Origin: Lutjanus erythropterus
Lineage: Eukaryota; Chordata; Actinopteri; Lutjaniformes; Lutjanidae
Length of the DNA stretch: 64,000 nt
Reading direction: 5' to 3'
NCBI GenBank assembly: GCA_020091685.1
Contig: CM034600.1
Coordinates: 4,042,837-4,106,836 of the forward strand
The notes under the pieces were generated by a model. That model did not search any database. It worked only from the letters and a program-made list of their open reading frames with translations, and was not told where the DNA came from. Positions 1 to 13,000 of the stretch are shown in pieces; position 1 is the first letter of the stretch; each line of letters begins with the position of its first letter. A program made the position numbers and the translations under genes.

Positions 1-560
1 GTTGTGAATATGGAAATTTTCCTTTTTTCTCCATTTAATATTTATTGTATTACACTGAATATCTGTTATTTTAGACTGAAAGAGTCCACAGTGGTGATCA
101 CAGTGATTCTATGATTCATTGAGCAGCTATACTCTTTATAAAAGCTGCTTTATCAGACTTTACATTCCAACCTACAGTATAACACAGAGCACACACACCT
201 GTCATCCTGAAGAAAGTGTAAAGACAACTCTATGAACTGTTGGTTTGCCATCAGGCAAAGTCTGTAGAAATGTGAACTTACGAAATGCGCATATAAAGGG
301 TCCACGAGAGAGCCCACATGGAGTTAACGATTTGAAAGTGGGACAGCCCTAAGTCCTCACAGCCTTACTAGGAATACACCTCAAAGTCTGTGAGTTCATG
401 AGCATAGTTCACGGCAAAGTTAATCACAGTCACGATCAAATTGCAATATGGCCAAATGCAAGATCCAAATCGCAGAACCGGAACTAAATTGCAATTGTTT
501 GAGAAAGGAAAAATGTGTGAGAGAACAACACGTATAGTGGTCTGTCTTTCTCTCTCTCAG
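1..560 (+). other. Intron sequence left of the first visible exon
   Basis: No coding exon is seen. About 425-530 resembles 26604-26700, sharing a run like AATCGCA, AGAACC, AATTGCAAT/AATCACAAT, TTTGA, AAATGTGTGAGA. It is therefore probably a fragment of a dispersed repeat. A pyrimidine tract ends in the splice acceptor at 560. Confidence 0.5.
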
Positions 561-3500
561 CCGGATGTGAGGACCGTCCACAGAGGACACACTCCCAGCC
601 ACATGGTTTCGTGGACAGGACCTGGTTTTGCCCGTGTCAAAGATGGTGCCGGTCTGGTGTTCACCATCGACAACATCCCCTACGCCATGGAGTATGACAT
701 CATGATCCGCTATGAACCTGAGGTGTGTGACCATGACTGACAAGTCTGATGTAAAAACACTTTCGTCCTAAGATCTTTTGAACTAAGCTGTGCGTGTCTG
801 TATGTGTGTAGTCCACAGAAGACTGGGAGGCTGTAGTCAGTATTACATCTGTGCTGCTGCCCTCCAGTCTCCGGTGTGGAAACCTCCTGCCAACTGAACA
901 GCTCTACACAGTGACCCTGCCACACCGCAACAGGTACCAACACTTGTATATATGTAAGTGTGTGAGTGTGAGGCCATTGTGGCCTTTATGTTTGTTCACT
1001 TCACTAAAGGATTTGTCCAATATTCCAGGTGTTGATATGGTTTGTTTTATAGCTGAGGATGAATTGCATCATTTCATTGTTGTCTTTTGAACCTGCTGTG
1101 GCTTGTCTCCTCTGTGTGAGTCAGGCCTGTATTTGTATTCTTATTTCACTGTACCCTGTGGTATTTGTTACCATTGATTCACTGATAGGAGGGCAAACAT
1201 ACCTGAAAGCCTGTGTAAAGATCAGATACAGTGATATGAATGGAAGGCAGCAGCTTTGTGGTACAGAAGTTTAGATTAGGAAAAATCTGAAGACCTGTTG
1301 TGTACGAGCAGTCTGGAAGAGAGGGTGTATCTAAAACCCCATACACCTCATCCAAGCTCATTGGTTCATAGCTTAAGTTTTTTAGATAATTGAGATGATA
1401 ACATGTCATCAATATGACCATTATGAGCTTTAGCGATTTGTCCTGTTAAATGGCCAGGTGTAGACAGGGAGTATCTGGATAATGGACATCCAGGTTATGA
1501 ATTTCCTCTTCCCTGCTGTTTATAGAGATTAGGCTCAGCTGTACTTTGTGTGCTGTGCTAACTGGCTAAATATCAGTATGCTAGCACTGTCATTGTGATC
1601 ATGTTAGCACACTGACGTTAGTAGCTGCTGTAGTTATGTTACACTGCACTCAGAGCAGCTCACTGATCAAAAGCCTGTTGTGCTGTTTCATTGCTTTCTT
1701 TTATATTTATCCTAGCTTTGTTATACCAAATTACATCTCTGACAGAGAATGAATCATGAAGATTTTTGTTCCACAATTCATCAGTTACATTTGACTGCTC
1801 TCATGTTGCCCACTTGTCGTGTAAAGGCCTGGTAGTAGACAAATTTTATCTGCTTGACCAGGAAGGTAATTGAAAGCCTCAAATCAAATGATTACAGGTC
1901 ACTGTTTACCTCATACTGATCTTTTGGTATGAAAAGCTTTTTGCACTGTTGCAAAGTCAACACATTAGACAGATTACACCAGATCAGACTTGAATAAGTG
2001 TTAATTATCCCTGTAGGAATGGAAGCAAAATTAGGATATAGGGTAAAAAACAGGGAAAGACTAACACTAAGACTGTTTAGTTTCAACCTGCTGAATAGCC
2101 TTTCAGAGTCTGAACTCATCTGGAACTAAGAGGTCAGGCACTGCCCGGATCTGGCTGTCTCAGCCTTCCGCCCTCTTCTGTGGTTCCATCAGCCAAAACC
2201 AATTAGCAAAGTGAGTTAAAAAAAAACTCCAAAGGCAGGTAGAGAGTGGGCCGAGTTGCCCCTGGTGAACAGTGGTTGCTGTAGAAACAGATAACAAGAA
2301 AGGCATGAAAGTAGACAGTAACCAAAATGTCAGTCAACACATACTGAGTTGAAATGTACACATGCTGTTTCTGTTTTTTACATTGTGTTTGTGTAATCAT
2401 TCAGCTTTTTAAAATGATACCCAAGGGTACATTACTATATAAATAACATAATATATGTTCAGAACAGATAAAATTATAAAATACAAATTACGAAAAAACT
2501 GAATGAATTGATCACATATTTAACTTTTTAAGTAATTAAATTGTTATTATATATCTTCATAGCTTAGTTTTGCTAAAACTGCAAATGCCATTATAACAAG
2601 TTTGTATCAAAAAATATCCAAAAGCTTGGTTAGACTTGAATCAGTCCATTTCCTCTTTGGAACATTTCCATTTGTATGTTTGTGGAACAGTCATACTGTT
2701 TTAATAACAGTGTGCAGTTCTGACATTAGTCCATGAATATACTGCAGCCACTGCTGACTGGTTAAAGTTAGGCAAAAGTGATGAGAAGGTTGACTTTGAA
2801 CTGTGCTGGACCTCATGCACACATGAGTGCACACATGAGCAAGAGAAGTAGCACTTATCACTGTGGAGGCTTCATGAATACGCCTCTTTGCACAGATCAT
2901 TAATGTACATTATTGCTAATTTATTAAACTAAGTTATTAAGTGTGAAGCCCATTAGTGGAAGGAAGAAGGAGCGAGGAAAGAGAAACAGAAGTAGATTCA
3001 GAAAAATTATATCTAAATATGTATGCATTTTCTATTTACAAGTGTTTTGTATTCATTATGTTTTTCTAGATACATCCAGATGCCCAGGCCATTCTGTTTT
3101 GAGCCCAGTAACCGTTACGTGGTGGCAATCAGGTTCCAGCGCCACGGGGTCTCACACAGACATCTGACTGCCTTCATTCTCATTGACTCGGTGAGTCAGC
3201 GACTGTCGGCTCACCGACCTTATTATCCACCTCTGAGTTTGTTTGAAAGTCAGCAGGAGGTCTTGGAGAGAAACCATGGTTTCAGTGAGTTGTGTGCTCT
3301 GACTTTGGTGTCATCAGTGTAGCTGTCATGATTTATAGAGCTTAAAAAACATACAGCATTAAATAATGACCAAGGTTACACTGATTTCGAGAAGTGACCA
3401 CATCTGTGTCTTGCTTAGGGCTACACGCCACGAGGTTTCCCTCTAGTGGTGGGAAATACAAATGCATTGCAAATATTGAGTTTCCTTGGGTTTGGAATTA

Positions 3501-4038
3501 GCTTTTAAATAAGTTAATAAACATCCTTTTAAACCATGTTTAAACATTAAACATACAACATATTTTTATGGTGGAGTGTTTCACTGTCCTCCAACATTTT
3601 TTATGAACCTAAAGCACATTTCTAGTAAAAAAAAAACTTTGAAAACTCACTTCAAAAGAGTTGTGCTCTCTCATTGAGACCCCAAAAGTACTGTCACATT
3701 GTTGTCTTTTTTGCAATAGGAAAGATGGCTTTATTTTGGCATATCAACCTCTTCTGATTAATAATCCCAGCCTATTTACATCCACAGCTATAACTACAGT
3801 ATAATTATATCTTTGTTTAACCTTTGTTCCCTCCCCCCAAAATAGCTGGTTCTGATCCCCAAATACACCGAGCTGCCTGGTTTCCAAGGTAACGAACCAG
3901 AGGCTGAGCAGCGGCGGGAGGAGATGATTCGCTACATGTGTCTTGACTCCTTTATGATGACGCCGATGCCCGCCCTGGCTGAGATGTGCTCCAAACTCAT
4001 CTGCAGTATTTCATCCATCATTCATGATGGCGCTCTGC
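561..4038 (+). CDS. lamb4: Laminin IV type B domain exons of the lamb4-like gene
   Basis: Four exons (561-722, 812-933, 3070-3190, 3846-4038) encode the globular domain found only in beta chains, inserted between the two LE blocks. Recognisable landmarks are WTGPGFARV and the stretch [19 protein letters not shown] in the first exon, SSLRCGN in the second, and [11 protein letters not shown] in the third. The fourth begins LVLIPK and ends in the segment with [18 protein letters not shown] that leads into the LE repeats. The first exon follows a pyrimidine tract ending in CAG and opens in phase 0. The N-terminal edge of the domain lies in exons outside the window. Confidence 0.85.
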
Positions 4039-7000
4039 GTACGTAGACAGATCAACACACAAAACGAGCACTGACTTAGAGGATGTGAGTTCAAAGTTTT
4101 TTCACTTTTTATATAGCAGTAAATAGCTGATATTTTTTTTATCTGTATCTGTTATATCCAGCCTGTCAGTGCGATCCTCAGGGCTCCCTCAGTGGCGAGT
4201 GTGATAAAGTGGGAGGTCAGTGTCGATGTAAACCCAACGTGATGGGTCGCCGCTGTGACCAGTGTGCCCCAGGAACCTATGGCTTTGGAGTGAACGGCTG
4301 CACTGGTGAGTCTGTTCTCAGCAAAGTTTGTCACATAATAGCACCTTAACCCAACACACATCTGTCCCAAACCAAAGCTAAATAAAGATTTTGTTACTGC
4401 CATCCTTTGTAATTTCCCAAAAATATTAAAACATTCTGAAATGAATTACATTCATTACTTGACTCTTATTTTGAAGCAGAGGCAATCAGAACATAGCTGA
4501 GTGGTATTATCATTTGTCCAAGCTGCTCAGAGGCTTTATTCCTCCCACTAAGAGTTGTGTCACAGAAAGCCTATAGTGTGTGACTAGTACACTTACTAAT
4601 GCCCTGTAATAGCTGTGTAGTTGTGTCATCTGAAAACCTACAGATGTAATCTGTGCTTGTCTGTTAACTAGGCAACTTTGTTTGGTTTCATTTCTGTTAA
4701 AATATGTGTCAAGCAAAGTAACAAAAAAGGACGGACACATAAATGCAAACTCAGGCTCAGCAGCAAAAAAGACTGAATACAAACGAACCTACACAGCAGG
4801 CTTACAGAGGGTGAGGTGACAGTCCAAACTCTGGTACATAACCTGACAGAATCCAAAATCCAAAACACAGAAAGGGCTGGGATGCTCAACACAAAGGACA
4901 ATGACAAACTGACAACTATGGAAGACTAAACACAGAGGGAAAGTGATAAGAGGCAGGTGATCAAAAAAGGAGGGAAGAAGACAGGAAGTGAAACCAGAAA
5001 AAAATATAGCTAAGGGATTAGTTTGTTTTTTTGTTTGTTTGTTTTTGTTTGTGTCGACTGTAAGTAAGGAACTCCAATGACGTGATGTGTTTGTCACACA
5101 TTTTTATGGTCCAAGAAAACTGAGCCCTGTACCAACCAGTACCAAACCTTTTCTTGTCAAATGATACCTGCATTCAGTCCTATTTGTACCCAGATTAAAA
5201 AAAGAATGTGTATGGCTTTTCATGCAGCCAATAACTACAAGCATTCTTTGATTTAATGAGACGTGTGATTGGCCCACTGCTATATGCTATAGTGTGGTGA
5301 AGTAAGCACGGTGTATTTGACAGAACTGGCAGGTCAGTGTGCCGAGATGCCACCAAAATATTTGAAAGTGTGGTTACTCTACACACCTGTGGTGTTTAAT
5401 AAAAATAAATAAGTACCCTCTTGCTATCTGTATCACTGTAAGGATCGTGGTATTGATACTGGTATTATTATGTTTTAAACAATACCCAGCCTCACCTATT
5501 TGACATCTGTCCCTAATACTGAGAAGTCAAATTGCCTGATGCAATTTCAAATCAAAAGAGCAAATTGGTTTGCCTTACAAAAAAGTACAGAGCAGTCACA
5601 GCATGGACATTTTCTGGGTAAAAGATTAGGGTTCATTGCTACTTTCACCAACCCCTCCTAACCTGTTCCTATAATTCAAACTGATGCTGCCAAAGTAGAT
5701 TACATGTTACTAAAAAAAGTCATTTTCTATATCAATGCAGTTAAAATGTGTTAGTTTCAATTTAGATGGAAAACTTCAATAAAATAATTGCAAGAACCAC
5801 TGAGTTTAAGTGTAGAGCTTCACTGTGTGGTCTGAATGAAATAGACACACTGTGTTCTCATGTGTTATTCACTTCAGTAATTCAGTCTGTATTATGTTTC
5901 TGATTCAGTGTTTATCGATAGAATAGCACTCACTAACTCTTTAAATATCTCCCTCTGTCCAGCCTGTGACTGCCATTCAGAGGGCGCTTTGAGCCACCAG
6001 TGTGACCCGGTTACAGGCCAGTGCCAGTGTAGACAGGGAGCCACAGGGCGTCAGTGCTCAGACTGCCAGCCAGGTCAGTGGGGCTTCCCCAGCTGCAGCC
6101 CCTGTCAGTGTAACGGCCACGCAGACCTCTGCAACCCCCGCACGGGGGAGTGTCGAGAGTGCAGGGACTACACCGCAGGACACCTCTGTGAACGGTAAAC
6201 ATCACTCAGAGTCACTCTGTACTTAATTTCATCCCTGGTTATTGCGCAGATGCTTAAATGTCGCCCTCGTTTGTCCCAGGTGTGTGGACGGGTTCTTTGG
6301 AAACCCGGTGCTCGGGTCGGGGGAGCACTGTCGACCCTGCCCCTGCCCCGGTAACCCCGGCTCAGATCACTTCAACGGGAACTCTTGTCAGGCTGATCAC
6401 AGCTCGAACCAGATCATCTGCAACTGCCGACAGGGCTACACTGGTAAGCTTTCACACTTAAAATTTTCTTATATTTGTTGATCATTTTTTCCTCCTCTTG
6501 GTCAACTGCCCCCGTCTGATAAATCACAGAAACTGTGGCTGATTCTGCAATAAAATATTCAACATGTAACCCTCTACACCAGTGAAGCATTTTTGAAGTT
6601 AATTGTCATGTCATATTCTCCCTTTTCTCCCTTAGGCTCCCGCTGTGACCAGTGTGCTCCTGGTTACTATGGGAACCCAGAGCAAGCCGGAGGGCAGTGC
6701 TTGCCGTGCGAGTGCAACGGCAACATCGACACCCAGGATCCGCAGTCATGCGACCCCAGGACCGGCCGGTGCCTCAAGTGTCTGTACCACACCGACGGCC
6801 CGACCTGTGCCCACTGTCAGCACGGTTACTATGGCAACGCTTTAGCCCAGGACTGCAGACGTGAGTGATGAGTAACCTTACATTTTATAAAGTTTAAGAA
6901 GAACCAAAATGTTTTTTAGAAGCATTAATTTTGTCTGCATGGATGCCAGTGAAGCATACAGCCTTAGTGTCTTCTCTCTTTGTGCACACTGAATATATGT

Positions 7001-10000
7001 TTCGCCTCTCAGGCTGTACCTGCGTGACTGCTGGCACTGCCCAGTCTGCGTGCAGTGATGGACAGTGTCACTGCGACAGGCAGACCGGAGCCTGCCTCTG
7101 CAGGGAGAGCGTGGCCGGCCATAACTGTGATCAGTGTGCTGCGAACCACTGGAACTACGGTCAGGAGCGAGGCTGTGAGCCCTGTGGCTGTGACCCGCAG
7201 CATGCCATGGGAACTCACTGCAACATGGTGAGGAACCGCAATGGCCTCCGAAAGCCTGAAAACTGATAATAAGTGGACAAGAAGTCCAAGATTACATCTA
7301 TTAAATATCCATATAAGTCTGTCTGACTGTGTCTTCTACAGTTCACAGGCCAGTGCCACTGTCGTCCAGGTTTTGGGGGTAAACAGTGCACAGAGTGTGA
7401 GCAGTTCCACTGGGGAGACCCTCGGGTGCAGTGTCAAGGTAACTCACCGTGTGACAAATAGTATACAACAGGTGTTGACTATGGGCGTCCCCTCAGACAA
7501 AGCTTCATGAAATATGCCCCCCTTAGTTTTTTCTTGCTGATTTTTCTTACGAGCATCAAGTATCATATCATCATTATGTTATTTAATCACATAGACACAA
7601 CAGTTGAGCTGAGATCCGTTTTGAGCTGTAAACAATGACATTTGCCTGCAGACACTGTGATCCTCTTCAGTCTGAAAAGTTGAAGCATTTAGTGAGTTGT
7701 CATGTTTTGTAGGTTAATGTGTAATGTTTGTATTGCACAGTGCAAAGTGTCACACATTTCACCAGCATTTAAAACACAATTTTGTGACTGTAGACTGTGA
7801 TTAATGGCTTCAAATGGCTCTTATACACACACACAATACACATAGTATTTTTCTGGGCAGTAGTTAACATTATCGATTAATAAATTGTGCTCAATTTTAA
7901 CTGTTTTCTTACTGTTAGACTAGTCGACTAGTCTAAATTAAAATTTGTGTTCAGTTGACAGGGATATTAGTCTCCAGGAGCATCTCTAGCAATCATCTTT
8001 GTTCTTTCTGTCAACTCTGTCAGATTTTTGCAAAAACTTGATATACTCAGGCATGAAAAAGGTTAGACATACGCTAGGGACCTCTGTCCCACTTCCTGGT
8101 TTAAAAAAGGCGAGAAACTTATGATTAGCAACTTTAAAAACTAAAATGGCTACTCACAACGACTATAAGGTGATATGAAAATATGCAACATTTTGTCAAC
8201 TCCGAAACACATCGAGTCCATCAGATTTTCTATCTGACAGAGTTGACGTCTACATTCAATAAAATATGTAATCACTAGGATGTTGGCCAAGAGTGTGATC
8301 TTTTAAAATATATTTTATTGCGCAGTTGAAGAGTCAAAATCAAAACCCCCTTAAAATTCAGCAGCTTGATGGAGACTGACACAAGTGAAAGCTTCGAGCA
8401 GTTTGATTTGTCGCCTGCTTTGTACTCAGAGATGAGGGGATGTTGAGGGTTCAGAAGGATTTTTGTTGCTTGTTTCATGACTTTCTGCTCGTACAGGCTC
8501 TGTATAGGCTCATTTTTTGTCATCCCTATTACCTTATAGCTGTTTTGTACATGCTGGAAAGTCTGATTTTCAGTTGCACTGTTAGGTTGCCAAACCGTGC
8601 TGTAATACTGTTATTGTCTAACAGCGAATGAACAGGGAGCAGGAAGCTGCGACTGCTAATCATTAAGCTTGAATTGGAACTTGACTTTCAAGAGCTGTGT
8701 GAAATCACCACAAGCTGATTTTTATTGGTCTGTCTTCTCCCGCCTGTGTTTCTCCTCTCTCCTCCTCCTTCCTCCCACTCAGAGTGTAACTGCCACCCAC
8801 TGGGCTCAGAGATTGCCCAGTGTGACCGAGTAACAGGGGCATGCGAATGCAGGGAGGGAGCGGCAGGGAAGCGCTGTGACGAATGTGCCCGCGGCTTCAC
8901 CGGCAACTTCCCCAAGTGCGTCCAGTGTCACCCGTGCTTCCAGCTGTGGGACGACACCATCTGTCAGCTCAAAAGAGACCTGGACAACATCCAGTACGAA
9001 GTGACGAAGATCCTGGAGAGCGGAGTAACGCCGGGAGTCGGGGACACGCGCATCAGAGAGCTGGAGAGGAAGCTGAAGCAAGTGCAGGACCTGATCAGTG
9101 CGGAGAACAGCGACAGGATCCACCAGCTGATTGGACAAAGCATCGATGACCTCAGGTGATGATGTCACATAGTGCTTGGATGTTCAGTGAGGTTGGAGGA
9201 TCAAGTCAGTCATTTATCCATGTGATTGTCTGCTTTAAAGTGGAAGAAATCTGATTTGCTTATTTGAATTGGGCATTGAATATCATCCATTCCATCAGTT
9301 ATTCATTGAATTTGGAATATGGAAACACAGACTGAAACGTCTATTTCTGTTTGTTTGGGTTTTTTTCTCTGTTTATATTGATGTTCGATAATCTAATGAA
9401 CAAGAAAACCAAAAAAGCCCCCCTTGGTATTTTGTTTATTTCTGGATTTCTCCATCGTGCAGAAAAACATTTACATCAACTTAAGATTAAATTTAAGTGA
9501 AATATTAGGTCAATTCTAAGGCATTTAAGTAATTTTGTTAATTACAGATTCTAATTTTCACTGTCAGGTTCATCAGTAATGACAGGCTCTATGTTATGAA
9601 CAGAAGAGTGAAATTAAATAGAAATTTGTAAGGTTATCTTAAAAAAAACACCTAAAAGCTTATTATTGTAATGTATTTTTAAATACTGGAGTTTCGAAAA
9701 TTATCCTGTAATTTGTTATGATACAGATTTGTTAAGTTTATGATGCCACAACACTGTTGTTTAGTCTGACATTTAGTGACATCTAGCCACAAGCTGTCAC
9801 AGTGGTTCCATGACTTTTTAATGGATGGAGCTGAGTGACCAATCCTGGATGTTTTTATAAAATGTCATTGTTTGATGACTCTGATTCTCTGTGTTTCTTT
9901 GTCTATTTATTTTAGTTATTAAATTAGTCATTTACTATTTTGGGATTTTGATTTTTGAGAGGGAGTTAAATTCCCTCCAGACTGTCAGATGATACTACAC

Positions 10001-13000
10001 ATTTTTAAACAGAAAAGACAATTTTGTAATTCTATTAATTTGATTAACCAGTTCTCCAATGCTTTAGGTCTGTTAGATTGATTATGTGCATTTATGAAAA
10101 TGTATCTCTAATCTCTAGACTGTTTTTAATGTTTGGCTTTGGCTTTAAAGCGATTTCTATCTGTGGTAGGCAGAGTCCTGTCTCACTTTGTGTACTCATC
10201 CTCATCTGTATTTGTAAATGATTCGACCATCACTAAAGTAAATTGAATTTTTCTGGATATTATCTGGAAAAATGAGTCACATAAGCTTAAGAGATCAGTT
10301 CTTTCAAATACTAAACTAGAGAGAGATCCTAGATTTTGTTGATACTGTCTAGTAGGTTAGCTGGTTAAAGAAGTGTTTTAAAAAATCCAGATTTAGTTTG
10401 ATAATTCATCTGCTGTAGATATTAATATTAAACCAAATGCTCTACATGTTGCAGAGCTGAGATCGCCCTGACTGACGGGCGTTTGATGGGTGTCACCCGA
10501 GAGCTGAACACCACGGCAGCAGAAGAAGAGGCACTGAGACGCACGTTGAGTGACCTGGAGAAAGAGCTGAGGGACATCAACACCACTGTGGCTCACAAAC
10601 AGCGCCTGGTGGAAGACTACCTCACCTCAGGATTTGCAGGTAGAAAAATCAATCAAGTCATTGATGTTTTAAAAGATATCATGTCACCGTACCATTTACA
10701 ACTCCCTTTAGATAACAGTAATGTTAATAATCACATGAATTCAACCAGGACCTCTCTCAGTTGGTGATTGTTTGAACGGTAAAAAGATGATAAACTGGCT
10801 CTTTGTGGTTTGTTACACTTAAACAAAAAGGTGTATCTCTGTAGGGATCCTTTGCATAATGTTGTCAAACACAATCTGAGCCTGTCAGTGGCAAAAGAAG
10901 TACTTTTATTGGATGTTCTTTGACAGAGCAAAATTTCCCTGAAGGATTGCATCATTGCAGCCTGTTTCACGCCTGATGGCTGCAGCAGTCTCGCTCAATA
11001 CTGGATCAATTTCAAGAACTGTTGTCCCCATTAATCACAAAAAAAATTACAAAATTACCAACCAAAATGACCCTTTAAAATCTATATCATCAATATGATG
11101 CAAAACCTTGTAACTGCAAAGAAAAAGTAGACTAAAAGTAAAAACATCATCCTGTCAGATGTCACCCCAACAGTCCACATTCAAATTTAGTGAATCTCAA
11201 TCAAGCTATTGCAAAATATTGTGAACAAAAATCTGAGAACTCTTCAAACCTGCTCCTGTTTCCTCACAGATCAGTTTGAGAAAGTGAAGAAGTTCTATCA
11301 GGAGTCACTGGAGGCTGAGAGGAAGTGCAACTCGTCAGTGTCCGGTCCTCTCAGTCCTGTGGAACAGTCCAAAGATATCCGCGAAGTCACTGAAAACCTG
11401 CTGGACGCCAGTAAAGACAAGTTCCTCCGCGATCTGGCCGCTCAGAACAGGTCCCTAAACGAGCTGCGGCACAAGGCCCACGACCTGGATAAGAAGGTTC
11501 ATCACCTTAGTCACAAGGTGGGAAGCTTCCCTTCATTTATCCATGTGATTGTCTGCTGAAGTGTAAGAAATCTGATTTGCCAGTTGGCAACAGGTCCGTG
11601 TATCATCCATTCATTCAATTATACATTGAATCTGGAATATGAAAAAAAAAAGAAATCCTGCACATGAAATCTTTTGTGTCCTCAGTGATGTGTTTCTAAT
11701 CATAAGTTCAGACACTTATCCTGTGATGCACTTCAGTACAGATTTGTCCAGTGTGTTGTTTATGAATAAGAAGAATAAAATTGTACAACTCAACATCACT
11801 GTTAGTTTGACATGCTCATGTCCTACAGTGACATCTAGTGGCCGCACATTGTCAAAGCAGGTACTTTACTTTACCAGTGAGACCTGGGTATAGAGTTAAA
11901 GAAATAGATTAAAATAAACGTTAATGATAATGGTAATAGACATATAATAAAACATAACAAAATAGCAATGATTTAAATACACATTCATGCAGAAAACAAT
12001 ATGACAAATTCTAAATAAATGCATTCTAAAATATCATTGTCATAGATATATTAAAAATAATTCAAAATACAAGCATATTATTGAAAACCATTTTATGTAG
12101 AACCTCTAACCAGATTTTTTAATTTGCCCTGTTGATAGATTAATATTTACTGTAAGAAAATACAGAGTCAGCAAGTCCTGAGAAAAGGTGTTAGAAGTAT
12201 AATGTATGTAATGAATAAAATGAAATGAAATGATTAAATTATGGTGATAATAAGCAAATTATCAGTGTGTGTCTGTACTGTACTGCATTTTAACCATTTC
12301 ATAGGCAATAATTTGATTTGACTTCATAGAACTATGCATGAATTATTATAACCCCAGCTTGCAATGTTAGGGATGTAACAATATATCAGATATCACAATA
12401 TTTGTTGATTAAAGAAGGAAAGCAAAAACACTTTTAAGTTGAAGAGAAAAACAATTATTTTATGAACAGTGAGATAAATATTGTGATATTATCACACTGT
12501 GAGTTTTTGGTATCGTTACATCCCTAATAAATATTTTTGTGTGGAGGAGTCTTTCCTCACCACTTTTGCCAACTGCTTCTACATGGTTGAAATTGTTGGG
12601 CCTCTGTAAATGTTATTAACTTTATTATTATTAATATTATTGTTTATTTTTTTGGCTCTACATAAATAAATCAAATTAACCTGACTTAAGTGTAGGTTAC
12701 TTTCAGCAGCTCATACAGAATCTTGATTACTGGTCTGGAAGCTTAAGTCCAAATAATATTGAAACTGTTTGAATTATTCCTGATTGTATGTATTTATTTC
12801 TCATTCCACTGACCCAGTCTTTGTTGTCCTCTCCAGGTATGTGGCGGTCACAGCAATGCCAGCGCCAATGGCAGCTGCTCAGACAGCCAGTGCGGTGGTG
12901 CCGGCTGCCGTGACGATCAGGGCAATCGCGTATGTGGAGGAGAGGGATGCAACGGGACGGTGAGCACTTCTTTGGCAGCACTGAATCACGCCAGGAACGT

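Noticed and set aside
8806..9168. Long antisense frame over an LE/coiled-coil exon.
   Set aside because: Shadow of the real plus-strand exon, which has laminin motifs and correct splice phases.
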